64,000 nucleotides of DNA, from contig NZ_CP046027.1 in assembly GCF_009671065.1 (NCBI RefSeq), forward strand, positions 806,001-870,000. The letters are read 5' to 3'. The translations under genes and the position numbers were made by a program. The notes under the pieces are model-generated. The model worked only from the letters and a program-made list of their open reading frames with translations. It was not told the DNA's origin and ran no database searches. This stretch comes from Neisseria brasiliensis. Lineage in GTDB: Bacteria; Pseudomonadota; Gammaproteobacteria; Burkholderiales; Neisseriaceae. Of the stretch, positions 9,263-18,030 are shown piece after piece; the stretch's first letter is position 1; every line of letters starts with the position of its first letter.

Positions 9263-9973
9263 ATGAAGAAAAAAATCTATTTATTGTGCGGTTTATTGTG
9301 TGATGCCACGGTTTGGCAACACCAAGCCGCCGCCCTTGCGCCCTATTTTGATGTGGAAACGTTCAGCTTTCAGGGTTTTGACAGTTTGACGGCGATGGCA
9401 GAACACGTTTTGGCGCAAGGTTCGGATTCTTTTATTCTGGCCGGGCATTCCATGGGTGCACGCGTGGCCTTGGAAATCTGTCGCTTGGCACCGCAGCGCG
9501 TGGAGAAGCTGATTTTGCTCGACACCGGTATTCACCCGCTTAAAGCGGGCGAAACTGAAAAGCGCGCTGCCTTGGTTCGAGCTGCCGAAGAAAGCGGTAT
9601 GCTGCACTTAATCGAGCATTGGCTGCTGCCGATGCTGGCCGAACATCACCGCACGCAGCCGGAAATGGTGCAGCCACTGGCAGAGATGGTGTTGCGCTTT
9701 ACGCCTGAAGATCTTGCCAAGCAGATCCACGCGCTGGTTCACCGCCCTGATGCGGCTGCGGTGTTGCGCGGGATTCGCTGCCCGTTGCTCTTGGGCGTTG
9801 GCGAATTGGATGCGTGGAGTCCGGTCGCGCAACACACCGCCATGCAGGAAATCGCACCGCATGCCGAATTGGTCGTGTTCCCACAAGCCGGTCATATGGC
9901 GCCTTTTGAAACGCCGCAAACCGTCAGCGAAAGTTTGCTGCAATGGCTGCTACCGGATAGTCAGGCCGTCTGA
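9263..9973 (+). CDS. Alpha/beta hydrolase
   Basis: A 236-residue single-domain hydrolase. The nucleophile elbow is GHSMG (Ser near residue 63), the likely acid is the Asp in GELDAWSP, and the His is in AGHMAPFE near the C terminus. No signal peptide is seen, so it is cytoplasmic. It sits between the aromatic-acid transporter and the GntR regulator with 14 bp to the latter, so it probably handles an ester or lactone of the same pathway; the substrate cannot be told from sequence. Its last codons, GCC GTC TGA, are part of an uptake sequence, so the stop codon comes from the repeat. Confidence 0.8.
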   Translation: MKKKIYLLCGLLCDATVWQHQAAALAPYFDVETFSFQGFDSLTAMAEHVLAQGSDSFILAGHSMGARVALEICRLAPQRVEKLILLDTGIHPLKAGETEKRAALVRAAEESGMLHLIEHWLLPMLAEHHRTQPEMVQPLAEMVLRFTPEDLAKQIHALVHRPDAAAVLRGIRCPLLLGVGELDAWSPVAQHTAMQEIAPHAELVVFPQAGHMAPFETPQTVSESLLQWLLPDSQAV

Positions 9974-9987
9974 AATAAGGAAATACT

Positions 9988-10701
9988 ATGGAACACAACC
10001 ATCAGGTTTTGGTGCGCTTGCGTGAAATGATTGCCGATGGCGAACTCAAACCGGGCGAGCGCATCACCGAGATTCCAACCGCGGAAAAGCTTGGCGTGTC
10101 GCGCTTGCCGGTGCGCATGGCTTTGCAGATTTTGGAGCAGGAAGGCTTGGTCGAACGCCTGCCCAAACGCGGCTATACCGCCCGCAAAATCACTTCGGCG
10201 GATTTTCTCAACGCGCTGGAAGTGCGTGGCGCATTGGAAGGTTTGGCGGCGCGTCAGGCGGCGGAATTGGGTATGCCGTCTGAAAGCATTGCCCTGCTCG
10301 AGCAAGGTTTGGCCGAATTGGATATGGTGTTCGAGCGCGACGTATTCGGCATTGAAGAAGTGGAAATTTATCAAAAATTCAATGTCTTGTTTCACGATGC
10401 GGTGATTGATGCTTCGCAAAATCCGGTGATTCGCATGGCCTTGGCGAAAATCGAAAGCCTGCCGTTTTCATCGATTCAATCGCTGGTCATCGACCGACGC
10501 GAAATGCCACGCGAGAAAAAACGCCTGCTCTATGCCCACTTGCAGCACCATGCCATTTTGCGCGCACTTTGCAGCCGCCAAAGCACACGGGCAGAAGCCT
10601 TGATGCGCGAACACGCGCAATCGCCGGTGTTGTTTACCGATTTGCTCAACCGTTTTGAAAACCGCCCCGAATCGCTGCATATTGTGCAGGAAAGCGATTA
10701 A
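9988..10701 (+). CDS. vanR: GntR-family (FCD) regulator, VanR-like
   Basis: A 237-residue regulator with a winged helix-turn-helix in residues 1-75 (the LKPGERITE segment is diagnostic for GntR) followed by an all-helical FCD ligand-binding domain. VanR repressors of this subfamily bind vanillate and release vanAB promoters. Its place at the end of the cluster and the VanR-like boxes in the divergent promoter support that role, but ligand and operator are inferred. It probably shares an mRNA with the hydrolase. An AAGGAAA site precedes the ATG. Confidence 0.75.
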   Translation: MEHNHQVLVRLREMIADGELKPGERITEIPTAEKLGVSRLPVRMALQILEQEGLVERLPKRGYTARKITSADFLNALEVRGALEGLAARQAAELGMPSESIALLEQGLAELDMVFERDVFGIEEVEIYQKFNVLFHDAVIDASQNPVIRMALAKIESLPFSSIQSLVIDRREMPREKKRLLYAHLQHHAILRALCSRQSTRAEALMREHAQSPVLFTDLLNRFENRPESLHIVQESD

Positions 10702-10706
10702 CAATA

Positions 10707-10739
10707 AGGCCGTCTGAAAATGATTCTTTCAGACGGCCT
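10707..10739. terminator. Bidirectional DUS hairpin between vanR and tal
   Basis: A perfect AGGCCGTCTGAA inverted pair between the two convergent genes, followed by T on the plus strand; it can end both transcripts. Confidence 0.7.
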
Positions 10740-10758
10740 TATGTATTCCAATCAAACT

Positions 10759-11814
10759 TTAAGCCAACGGTGCCAACAGTTTCTCAAAAGCTTCTTCAAA
10801 CTGTTTCAAGCCGTCTTCCTGCAAACGGGTAGCCAAGGCTTCCAAATCGACGCCGAGTTTTTCCGCTTCGGCCAGTTGTGCCAAGGCTTCGTCGGTGTTG
10901 TCGGTCAGCGTGGCTTTAGCCGTGCCGTGATCAACAAAGGCTTTCAGCGTGGCATCCGGCACAGTATTCACTGTGTGCGCGCCAATCAGGCTGTCAACGT
11001 ATAAGGTATCCGGATGGTCTGGATTTTTCACGCCGGTTGATGCCCACAATAATTGCACGCGGTTGGCACCTTTGGCGGCCAATTCGGTAAATTCGGCGCT
11101 GCTGAAGAATTGTTCCCAATCTTGGTAAGCGGCTTTGGCCAAGGCGATGGCGATCTTGCCTTTTAAATGTTCCGGCAAGGTTGCGTCCAAAGCGGCATCC
11201 ACGCGCGAAATAAAGAAGCTGGCCACCACTTGAATGTGGTCAACCGGCAAACCGGCTGCCACGCGTTTGGCGATGCCGCGCTGGTAAGCAGCGTAAGCTT
11301 TCAGGGTTTGCGCACGCGAAAACAGCAAGGTCAGGTTAATAGACAGGCCGTCTGAAACCAATTGCTCCAACGCTTCGACACCGGCATCGGTGGTCGGCAC
11401 TTTAATCATCACGTTTTTGCGGCCGATGGCATCGTGTAAGCGTTTGGCTTCGGCCACGGTGCCGGCAGCGTCTTTTGCCAATTCCGGCGCCACTTCCAAG
11501 CTGACGAAACCGGTTTTGCCGCCGGTAGATTCGTGTTCGGCCAGCAACACATCACAAGCCGCCTGCACATCGGCAATCGCTAAGGTTTCATAACGCTCTT
11601 TCGGGCTCAAATCCTGCGCTTTCAAAGCGGCCACTTCATCGGCATACAATTCGTCACCGGCAAAGGCTTTTTGGAAAATCGCCGGATTGGAAGTCACGCC
11701 GCACACGCCTTGCTTGGCCATTTCGGCCAATTCGCCGCTTTGCACCAGCGAGCGGGATAAGTTGTCCAACCAGATTTGTTGGCCTAATGCTTTAACGTCC
11801 GATAAAATAGTCAT
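10759..11814 (-). CDS. tal: Transaldolase
   Basis: A 351-residue transaldolase of the longer bacterial type. The N terminus has GVTSNPAIFQKAF and the Schiff-base lysine lies in NVMIKVPTTDAG. The enzyme moves a dihydroxyacetone unit between sedoheptulose 7-phosphate and glyceraldehyde 3-phosphate in the non-oxidative pentose phosphate pathway. A purine-rich AAGGAT site precedes the ATG. It is a single-gene unit divergent from kdsD. An uptake sequence lies in frame near 11345. Confidence 0.93.
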   Translation of the reverse strand: MTILSDVKALGQQIWLDNLSRSLVQSGELAEMAKQGVCGVTSNPAIFQKAFAGDELYADEVAALKAQDLSPKERYETLAIADVQAACDVLLAEHESTGGKTGFVSLEVAPELAKDAAGTVAEAKRLHDAIGRKNVMIKVPTTDAGVEALEQLVSDGLSINLTLLFSRAQTLKAYAAYQRGIAKRVAAGLPVDHIQVVASFFISRVDAALDATLPEHLKGKIAIALAKAAYQDWEQFFSSAEFTELAAKGANRVQLLWASTGVKNPDHPDTLYVDSLIGAHTVNTVPDATLKAFVDHGTAKATLTDNTDEALAQLAEAEKLGVDLEALATRLQEDGLKQFEEAFEKLLAPLA

Positions 11815-11921
11815 CTCTGAATCCTTTTTGTTGAGCGGGTTTATATTTATAGCAAAACCGATGGATTTTCACTATACCTTGATTTCCAGCCTTTGAACAG
11901 TATCACCCTTTGACGGACACA

Positions 11922-12899
11922 ATGATGACAACGACCGAATCTTACTTACCTTGGGCGCGCGATGTGTTGCATATCGAAGCGGAAGCCTTGCACGAAATCG
12001 CCGATGAATTGGACGAACATTTTGTTCAGGCTGCTGAAGCCTTGCTGCATTGCCAAGGCCGCGTGGTAATTATGGGCATGGGCAAATCGGGGCACATCGC
12101 CCGCAAAATGGCCGCTACCATGGCATCCACCGGCACCCCCGCTTTTTTCGTGCATCCGGCCGAAGCAGCACACGGCGATTTGGGCATGATTGTCGATGGC
12201 GACGTGGTGATGGCGGTGTCAAATTCTGGTGAAAGCGATGAAATTGCGGCAATTATTCCGGCCTTGAAACGTAAAAACGTGACCTTAATCTGCATTACCG
12301 CCCGCCCGACTTCAACCATGGCGCGTCATGCCGACATCCATATCATGGCTTCGGTCTCCAAAGAAGCCTGCCCGCTCGGTTTGGCACCGACTTCCAGCAC
12401 CACCGCCGTGATGGCACTGGGCGATGCCTTGGCGATCGTGTTGCTGAAAGCGCGCGCGTTCACACCTGATGATTTTGCGCTCAGCCACCCTGCCGGCAGC
12501 TTGGGCAAACGTCTGCTGCTGCGCGTGGCCGACATCATGCACGGCGGCGACGAACTGCCTGCGGTGGTGAGCGGCACCTTGCTAAAAGACGCGATTGTGC
12601 GCATGAGCGAAAAAGGCTTGGGCATGTTGGCCGTGACCGATGATGAAGGCCGTCTGAAAGGCGTGTTCACCGATGGCGATTTGCGCCGCCTGTTCCAACA
12701 GCGCGATGATTTCAAAGGATTAACCGTCAACGACATCATGCACGCCAAACCGAAAACCATTGCCGCCGACAAGCTCGCCACCGAAGCCTTGAAACATATG
12801 CAGGCCAATCATGTGAACGGTCTTTTAGTGACCGATTCAGACGGCCTGTTAATCGGCGCGCTCAATATGCACGATTTGCTGATGGCGCGTATTGTGTAA
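11922..12899 (+). CDS. kdsD: Arabinose-5-phosphate isomerase (KpsF/GutQ family)
   Basis: About 325 residues. The SIS sugar-isomerase domain covers roughly residues 35-170 (GMGKSGHIARK, SNSGES), followed by two CBS domains to the end. It converts ribulose 5-phosphate to arabinose 5-phosphate, the first step to KDO for lipooligosaccharide. It heads the kdsD-kdsC-lptC-lptA-lptB group. The start is uncertain: ATGs at 11922 and 11925, or a TTG at 11910, all lack a strong ribosome site; 11922 is chosen as the first ATG before the conserved part. Confidence 0.9.
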   Translation: MMTTTESYLPWARDVLHIEAEALHEIADELDEHFVQAAEALLHCQGRVVIMGMGKSGHIARKMAATMASTGTPAFFVHPAEAAHGDLGMIVDGDVVMAVSNSGESDEIAAIIPALKRKNVTLICITARPTSTMARHADIHIMASVSKEACPLGLAPTSSTTAVMALGDALAIVLLKARAFTPDDFALSHPAGSLGKRLLLRVADIMHGGDELPAVVSGTLLKDAIVRMSEKGLGMLAVTDDEGRLKGVFTDGDLRRLFQQRDDFKGLTVNDIMHAKPKTIAADKLATEALKHMQANHVNGLLVTDSDGLLIGALNMHDLLMARIV

Positions 12900-12940
12900 G
12901 GCTGCAAAACTTTACCAACCGTTTATTCTACCCAAAACGT

Positions 12941-12976
12941 TTCAGACGGCCTTTATGCTAGAATAGGCCGTCTGAA
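12941..12976. terminator. DUS inverted pair between kdsD and kdsC
   Basis: TTCAGACGGCCT, a 12-base spacer, then AGGCCGTCTGAA. It lies within an otherwise co-directional gene group, and its second arm ends 13 bp before the kdsC ATG. Confidence 0.5.
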
Positions 12977-12989
12977 CAAGGAATCCGCC

Positions 12990-13526
12990 ATGCAGAGCTT
13001 ATCCCCCGAATTGCAACAGCGCGCCGCCGCGATTAAATTGTTGATTTTAGACGTGGACGGCGTATTAACCGACGGCCATATCTACATCCGCGACACCGGC
13101 GAGGAAATCAAATCTTTCCACACGCTCGACGGCCACGGCATCAAAATGCTGGCAGCCAGCGGCGTTCAGACGGCCATTATTACCGGCCGCGATGCGCCAT
13201 CGGTCGGCATTCGCGTGCAGCAATTGGGCATTGCCTATTATTTCAAAGGCATCCACGATAAGCGTGCGGCCTATGCCCAATTGCGCGAGCAAGCGGGCAT
13301 GGCGGAACACGAATGCGCGTTTGTCGGCGATGATGTGGTCGATTTGCCGGTGATGGTGCGCTGTGGTTTGCCGGTGGCTGTGCCTGAAGCGCACTGGTTC
13401 ACGCGCGAACACGCGGCCTACATCACCCAACGCCCTGCCGGTAAAGGCGCAGTGCGCGAAGTGTGCGATTTGATTATGCAGGCACAAGGCACCTTGCAGC
13501 CTGCTTTGGACGAGTATATTAAATGA
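12990..13526 (+). CDS. kdsC: 3-deoxy-D-manno-octulosonate 8-phosphate phosphatase
   Basis: A 178-residue HAD phosphatase of the C0 type, without a cap domain. D21 and D23 in LDVDGVLTDG are the nucleophile and general acid; IITGRD is motif II and GDDVVDLPVM is motif IV. It removes phosphate from KDO-8-phosphate in the cytoplasm. It sits between kdsD and lptC, and its stop overlaps the lptC ATG by four bases, tying KDO synthesis to LPS export. An AAGGA site precedes the start. Confidence 0.95.
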   Translation: MQSLSPELQQRAAAIKLLILDVDGVLTDGHIYIRDTGEEIKSFHTLDGHGIKMLAASGVQTAIITGRDAPSVGIRVQQLGIAYYFKGIHDKRAAYAQLREQAGMAEHECAFVGDDVVDLPVMVRCGLPVAVPEAHWFTREHAAYITQRPAGKGAVREVCDLIMQAQGTLQPALDEYIK

Positions 13527-14104
13527 AAATAAGATGGCAATACGGCTTGGCCTTTCCTTTGATTCTGGCCGTCGCACTCGGCGGCCTGTCGGCTTGGCTC
13601 GGCCGCATCAGCGAGATTCAAACGGAAGAAGTGCAACTCAATCCCGATGAGCCGCAATATTGGATGGGCGGCATGGAAGGCAAGCGTTTTGACGAGCAAG
13701 GTAATTTGCAAGAACATTTCACCGCTACTGAAGCGTTCCAATTGCCCAACAGTAAAGACGTGCACTTCCGATCACCTAAATTAGATGTACACCAGCAAGG
13801 CAAGCTAGCGTATCAAGTGGAAGGCAAAGAAGGCCTGTATAACACCGATACGCGCGTCGCCGTGTTCCAAAAAGAAGTATTGCTGACCAAGCCGGCCGAT
13901 GGCACCCACCCTGCCGGCACGGTCAAAACCGAATTTATTCATGTCGACACCCAAGCCCAGTTTGCCCAAACCGAGCATCCGGTTGAATTTGCCTACGGTC
14001 AATCCCACGGCTCCTCAGTCGGCATGACTTATGACCACACCAAGGGTTTACTCAATTTCCCATCAAAAGTGAAAGCCACGATTTATGATGCCAAAAATCT
14101 TTAA
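13523..14104 (+). CDS. lptC: LPS export ABC transporter periplasmic protein LptC
   Basis: 193 residues with one N-terminal membrane anchor (about residues 8-27) and a periplasmic beta-jellyroll. LptC takes lipooligosaccharide from the LptB2FG complex and hands it to LptA. Identification rests on size, anchor, and position between kdsC and lptA. It overlaps kdsC by four bases and lptA by 20. Confidence 0.9.
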   Translation: MKIRWQYGLAFPLILAVALGGLSAWLGRISEIQTEEVQLNPDEPQYWMGGMEGKRFDEQGNLQEHFTATEAFQLPNSKDVHFRSPKLDVHQQGKLAYQVEGKEGLYNTDTRVAVFQKEVLLTKPADGTHPAGTVKTEFIHVDTQAQFAQTEHPVEFAYGQSHGSSVGMTYDHTKGLLNFPSKVKATIYDAKNL

Positions 14105-14609
14105 AGCCGCCGCATTGTCTGCTCTGATGATCAGTGCGCCTGCTTTCGCGTTGCAAAGCGACAGCCGCCAACCGATTCAAATCGAAGCCGACCAAGGCTC
14201 GCTCGACCAAGCCAACCAAACCACCACTTTCAGCGGCAACGTCATCATCAAACAAGGCACGCTGAACATCAATGCCGCCAACGTGACCGTGTCGCGCAAC
14301 GACAAAGGCGACCAGCTGATGAAAGCCAACGGCTCGCCCGTACGCTTCAGCCAGCAGCTTGACGGCAATAAAGGTACAGTCAACGGCCAAGGCAACCAAG
14401 TCGAATACGCTTCGGCCACCGGCTTAGTGAAACTCACCGGCAATGCCAAAGTGCAGCGCGGCGGCGATGTCGCCCAAGGCGCGGTGATTACCTACAACAT
14501 GCGCACCGAAGTCTATACCATTCACGGCGGCTCGAAACAAGCCGGCGTAAAATCACCAGCCAAATCCGGTCGCGTGAGCGTGGTGATTCAACCGACTTCA
14601 ACCAAATAA
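14085..14609 (+). CDS. lptA: LPS transport periplasmic bridge protein LptA
   Basis: 174 residues. A signal peptide ends at about ALMISAPAFA, followed by the OstA-type jellyroll (PIQIEADQGSLDQANQTT, a strong family signature). LptA forms the periplasmic bridge between LptC and LptD. The start lies inside the lptC 3' end. The basic, Ser/Lys-rich tail is short. A DUS hairpin separates it from lptB. Confidence 0.93.
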   Translation: MMPKIFKAAALSALMISAPAFALQSDSRQPIQIEADQGSLDQANQTTTFSGNVIIKQGTLNINAANVTVSRNDKGDQLMKANGSPVRFSQQLDGNKGTVNGQGNQVEYASATGLVKLTGNAKVQRGGDVAQGAVITYNMRTEVYTIHGGSKQAGVKSPAKSGRVSVVIQPTSTK

Positions 14610-14616
14610 TAAGCTG

Positions 14617-14658
14617 AGGCCGTCTGAATGATTGGTTGAACCAAGCTTTCAGACGGCT
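14617..14658 (+). terminator. DUS-armed hairpin between lptA and lptB
   Basis: The AGGCCGTCTGAA arm and a shortened TTCAGACGGCT arm enclose a second short inverted repeat (TTGGTTGAA / CCAAG region). It may lower read-through to lptB. Confidence 0.5.
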
Positions 14659-14691
14659 TATCCTACCTTGATTCCGTTTAAAGAACAGATT

Positions 14692-15426
14692 ATGACTGCA
14701 CAAGCCAGCCGCCTTGTCGCCCAGGGCCTGCAAAAAAGTTTCAAAAAACGCCAAGTCGTGAAAGATTTCTCGCTTGAAATCGAAAGCGGCGAAGTGGTCG
14801 GCCTGCTCGGCCCCAACGGCGCGGGCAAAACCACCAGCTTCTACATGATTGTCGGCCTGATTGCCGCCGATGGCGGCAGCGTCACGCTCGACGGCCAAGA
14901 ATTGCGCCACCTACCGATTCACGAACGCGCACGCTTGGGCGTGGGCTATCTGCCGCAAGAAGCGTCGATTTTCCGCAAAATGACGGTCGAGCAAAACATC
15001 CGAGCCATCTTAGAAATCAGCATGAAAGACAAAAGCGGCATCGATGGCGAAATCGACAAATTATTGGCCGATTTGAACATCGAGCGCCTGCGCCACAACC
15101 CTGCACCGTCTTTATCGGGCGGTGAGCGCCGCCGCGTGGAAATCGCCCGTGTTTTGGCAATGAAACCGCGTTTTATTCTGCTGGACGAACCTTTCGCCGG
15201 TGTGGATCCCTTGGCCGTTATCGATATTCAAAAAATCATCGCCTTTCTCAAATCACGCGGCATCGGTGTGTTGATTACCGACCACAACGTGCGCGAAACC
15301 TTGAGCATTTGTGACCGCGCCTACATCATCAGCGAAGGCACGGTATTGGCCTCGGGCAAGCCGGACGACTTGGTCAACGACGAAAAAGTGCGTGCGGTTT
15401 ACTTGGGCGAAAACTTCAAATACTGA
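14692..15426 (+). CDS. lptB: LPS export ABC transporter ATP-binding protein LptB
   Basis: 244 residues from the ATG at 14692; a start 20 codons earlier would run through the hairpin and is unlikely. Walker A is GPNGAGKTTS, the Q-loop GYLPQEASIF, the signature LSGGERRRVEIAR, Walker B FILLDEPFAGVDP, and the switch His is in ITDHNVRE. It powers LPS extraction from the inner membrane with LptF/LptG, which are not in this window. It is followed by a terminator and rpoN, the order seen in many proteobacteria. Confidence 0.95.
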   Translation: MTAQASRLVAQGLQKSFKKRQVVKDFSLEIESGEVVGLLGPNGAGKTTSFYMIVGLIAADGGSVTLDGQELRHLPIHERARLGVGYLPQEASIFRKMTVEQNIRAILEISMKDKSGIDGEIDKLLADLNIERLRHNPAPSLSGGERRRVEIARVLAMKPRFILLDEPFAGVDPLAVIDIQKIIAFLKSRGIGVLITDHNVRETLSICDRAYIISEGTVLASGKPDDLVNDEKVRAVYLGENFKY

Positions 15427-15464
15427 TGTCTTTAAAACGCCCCTTGTTTGATAAATATTAAAAG

Positions 15465-15522
15465 AGGCCGTCTGAAAAATAGTAACCACGCTCATTTTGT
15501 GGTAACTTATTTCAGACGGCCT
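15465..15522 (+). terminator. DUS-ended hairpin after lptB
   Basis: Uptake-sequence arms 58 bp apart enclose a second inverted repeat (GTAACCAC / GTGGTAAC) and end in CTTTT. Confidence 0.65.
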
Positions 15523-15600
15523 TTTCTGTTCCACCGCGCACACACGGTGGATAAAGCCTGACTGCCAAAACAATAAAACAAAACGTAACTTACTTATCCT

Positions 15601-16962
15601 ATGAATCCCAATTTCGGCTTAAAACTCAAGCAAACCCAGCAGCTCAATCAAAGGCTGCAACAAGCCTTGCGCGTGTTGCAGATGTCGAATCAAGACATTG
15701 AGCGCGAAATAGAAGACTGGCTGCAGGAAAATCCCTTGCTCGAACGCCCCGAATCCGATGAATTTAGCGAAGCCGAGTTCAACAACAGCCTTTCCGCAGC
15801 CCTACCGCGCAGCAACCAAATCGGCGGCGACGATGCCGAAGATGCTTGGCTCAATGTTGCCGAAGAAGAAGATTTCAACGCTTATCTGCACGCGCAAGTA
15901 TGCGAACACCCACTTTCCAAAACCGAAGCCGCGCATGTCCACATTCTGATTGATTTTCTCGACGAACAAGGCTACTTCACCGACAGCCTGTCGGAAGTGA
16001 TCGACCACACCCCGCTGGAATGGATGCTGGATGAAGACGATTTGCAAAACGCGCTCGACATCCTGCAAACTTTCGATCCACCCGGCGTGGCCGCCACCGA
16101 CATTACCGAATCCCTGCTGTTGCAACTCATGCGCCTGCCTGCCTCGCCCGAGCGCCAACTAGCCGGCCACCTGATACAAAGCTCATTTGACGAACTGGGC
16201 AAAAACCGTCAGCAAAATATCCAGCGTTTCCAAAAAATGTATCCCGAATCCACGCCGCGAACCATTCAGACGGCCTTGGATTTGATTGCTTCACTCAACC
16301 CTTATCCGGCTTACGGTTTTGCCTCTGCCGAACCGACTGCCTACATCCAGCCCGATGTGTGGGTTAAAGAAACGGCAGACGGCTGGAAAATCAGCCTCAA
16401 CGAAGCCGCTTGGCCAAAAATTCAAATCAACCGCGAATATACTGAGCTACTACAAGAAATCGAAAGTGCCTCACCTGAATGGAAAGAAAAGCTGAACGAA
16501 GCACGCCAAAAAATCGACAGCTTGGAATTGCGCAAAAGCACGGTTATCCGCTTGGCAGAATACATCGTTGAGCGACAAGAAGATTTTTTCATCTTCGGCG
16601 AAATCGGCCTCGTGCCCATGCTGCTCAAAGATGCCGCCACCGAATTGGAGCTGGCCGAATCCACCATTTCAAGAGCCGCCAACCAAAAATATTTAGCTTG
16701 CCCACGCGGTTTATTTGCGTTACGCTATTTCTTCACACAGGCAGTCAGCACCGACAGCAACAATGAAGGCGTGAGCCAAGGCGCGGTAAAAGCCATGCTC
16801 AAACAATTGATCGACAGCGAAAACGCGCACAAGCCGCATTCCGATGAAGCCTTGGTGCAGCTCTTAAAACAACAAGGCGTTGAACTCGCCCGCCGCACCG
16901 TCGCCAAATACAGGGAGTCGCTCGATATTCCACCTGCGCACAAGCGCAAGCTTATCGGCTGA
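15601..16962 (+). CDS. rpoN: RNA polymerase sigma-54 factor
   Basis: 453 residues. The Q/L-rich region I at the N terminus (LKQTQQLNQRLQQALRVLQ) contacts enhancer-binding activators, the acidic region II follows, and the RpoN box ARRTVAKYRE near residue 430 binds the -24 element. All regions are open, so it looks functional. In pathogenic Neisseria rpoN is a remnant, so an intact copy is worth noting. It stands between lptB and hpf as in many Gram-negatives. No enhancer-binding activator is encoded in the window. Confidence 0.95.
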   Translation: MNPNFGLKLKQTQQLNQRLQQALRVLQMSNQDIEREIEDWLQENPLLERPESDEFSEAEFNNSLSAALPRSNQIGGDDAEDAWLNVAEEEDFNAYLHAQVCEHPLSKTEAAHVHILIDFLDEQGYFTDSLSEVIDHTPLEWMLDEDDLQNALDILQTFDPPGVAATDITESLLLQLMRLPASPERQLAGHLIQSSFDELGKNRQQNIQRFQKMYPESTPRTIQTALDLIASLNPYPAYGFASAEPTAYIQPDVWVKETADGWKISLNEAAWPKIQINREYTELLQEIESASPEWKEKLNEARQKIDSLELRKSTVIRLAEYIVERQEDFFIFGEIGLVPMLLKDAATELELAESTISRAANQKYLACPRGLFALRYFFTQAVSTDSNNEGVSQGAVKAMLKQLIDSENAHKPHSDEALVQLLKQQGVELARRTVAKYRESLDIPPAHKRKLIG

Positions 16963-17019
16963 ACACAAGATTTTCATGTCCGTCACGTTGGCGGATTTAC
17001 TCACCGAAGGAGTTGTATT

Positions 17020-17349
17020 ATGAACCTGAAAATTACCGGTCTGAATTTTGATGTTACCGAAGCGATTAAAAACTATGTGTCTGAAAAATTGGAACGCATC
17101 AACCGCCATGCCGCCAATGTGATTTCTGTGGCCATTACCCTCTCGGTTGAAAAAGTGAATCAAAAAGCCGAAGCCGATTTGCACTTGGCCGGCAAAGATT
17201 TGCACGTTGAAGCGGTAGAACAAGACATGTATGCCGCGATTGATGTGCTGATGGATAAATTGGATCGCGCAGTATTGAAGCATAAAGAGAAAAGCAACGA
17301 TGCCCGCGCCCCACGCCCTGCCGATGTGGTTGGCGACGAACAAGAATAA
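17020..17349 (+). CDS. hpf: Ribosome hibernation-promoting factor
   Basis: 109 residues of the HPF/YfiA fold (MNLKITGLNFDVTEAIKNYV at the N terminus), the short form. It binds the 30S decoding region and promotes inactive ribosomes in stationary phase. The start has an AAGGAG site 8 bp upstream. It follows rpoN closely, as in other proteobacteria, and ends at an AT-type DUS hairpin. Confidence 0.92.
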   Translation: MNLKITGLNFDVTEAIKNYVSEKLERINRHAANVISVAITLSVEKVNQKAEADLHLAGKDLHVEAVEQDMYAAIDVLMDKLDRAVLKHKEKSNDARAPRPADVVGDEQE

Positions 17350-17362
17350 ACCCTGATAAAAA

Positions 17363-17394
17363 ATGCCGTCTGAAACTGTTCAGACGGCATTTTT
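17363..17394. terminator. DUS hairpin terminator after hpf
   Basis: ATGCCGTCTGAA and its complement with a four-base loop, followed by TTTTT. This pair uses the AT form of the uptake sequence. Confidence 0.8.
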
Positions 17395-17432
17395 GATGAT
17401 TGGATACATTCTTTCATTCCCCCAATGCAAAT

Positions 17433-17462
17433 AAAAAAACCATTCAACAGAATGGTTTTTTT
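17433..17462 (-). terminator. Intrinsic terminator of the DUF1328 gene
   Basis: A-rich stem with AACCATTC / GAATGGTT and a run of T on the minus strand, 12 bp past the DUF1328 stop. Confidence 0.75.
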
Positions 17463-17473
17463 ATCATTTTATC

Positions 17474-17632
17474 TTAGCGTTTGCGGCCGAAAATCAGCGA
17501 CAATACCGCCAAAATCAAGAAACCGACAAATAAGATTTTTGCAATGCCCGCGGCACTACCAGCAATACCACCGAAGCCCAATACCGCAGCAATAATCGAA
17601 ATCACGAAAAATACGATTGCATAATGTAACAT
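17474..17632 (-). CDS. DUF1328 (YtjA-like) small membrane protein
   Basis: A 52-residue protein starting MLHYAIVFFVISIIAAVLGF and ending FGRKR, with two hydrophobic segments around a Gly/Ala turn (GGIAGSAAGIA). This matches the DUF1328/YtjA family, whose function is unknown; some members respond to stress. It has an AGGAG-type ribosome site 8 bp before the ATG and its own terminator. The sequence between 17633 and 17700 is its likely promoter. Confidence 0.88.
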   Translation of the reverse strand: MLHYAIVFFVISIIAAVLGFGGIAGSAAGIAKILFVGFLILAVLSLIFGRKR

Positions 17633-18030
17633 AGGAGTCTCCTCTGCTTTGTTTATATTGAATTAGTGTCGCATTCCGATTCGGGTCAACTGAATGCATG
17701 GCTCTACAATAGCACAATCGTTTTCGATAATCCAACCACCAAAGCCTATATTTCATAGCTTTACAAAGCATATTACACAAGACTACATTTCAATTCATTA
17801 ATGTAATATTGAGAAAATAAGCCCAAATGTCATCTTAACTTTTCTTACCATCCGACTTCTTGCCGCATAAATATAGGTTAAAAGCCGTCTGAAAGAATCT
17901 CGATGCCCAGCACAAATAAATCTGCTCTGTTAAAATACGCGATAGCCATTACAGGCCGATGAAGCGCTTGAATTTAGCGTAATCAGCCCAATTGTAACCC
18001 CCACCACATTCCATTCATACCGAGAGATTT
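17633..18030. other. Intergenic region, DUF1328 / mrp
   Basis: 398 bp, AT-rich, with no supportable gene. A single AAGCCGTCTGAA-type uptake sequence lies near 17881. It must hold the divergent promoters of the DUF1328 gene and mrp; no clear operator is seen. Confidence 0.5.
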
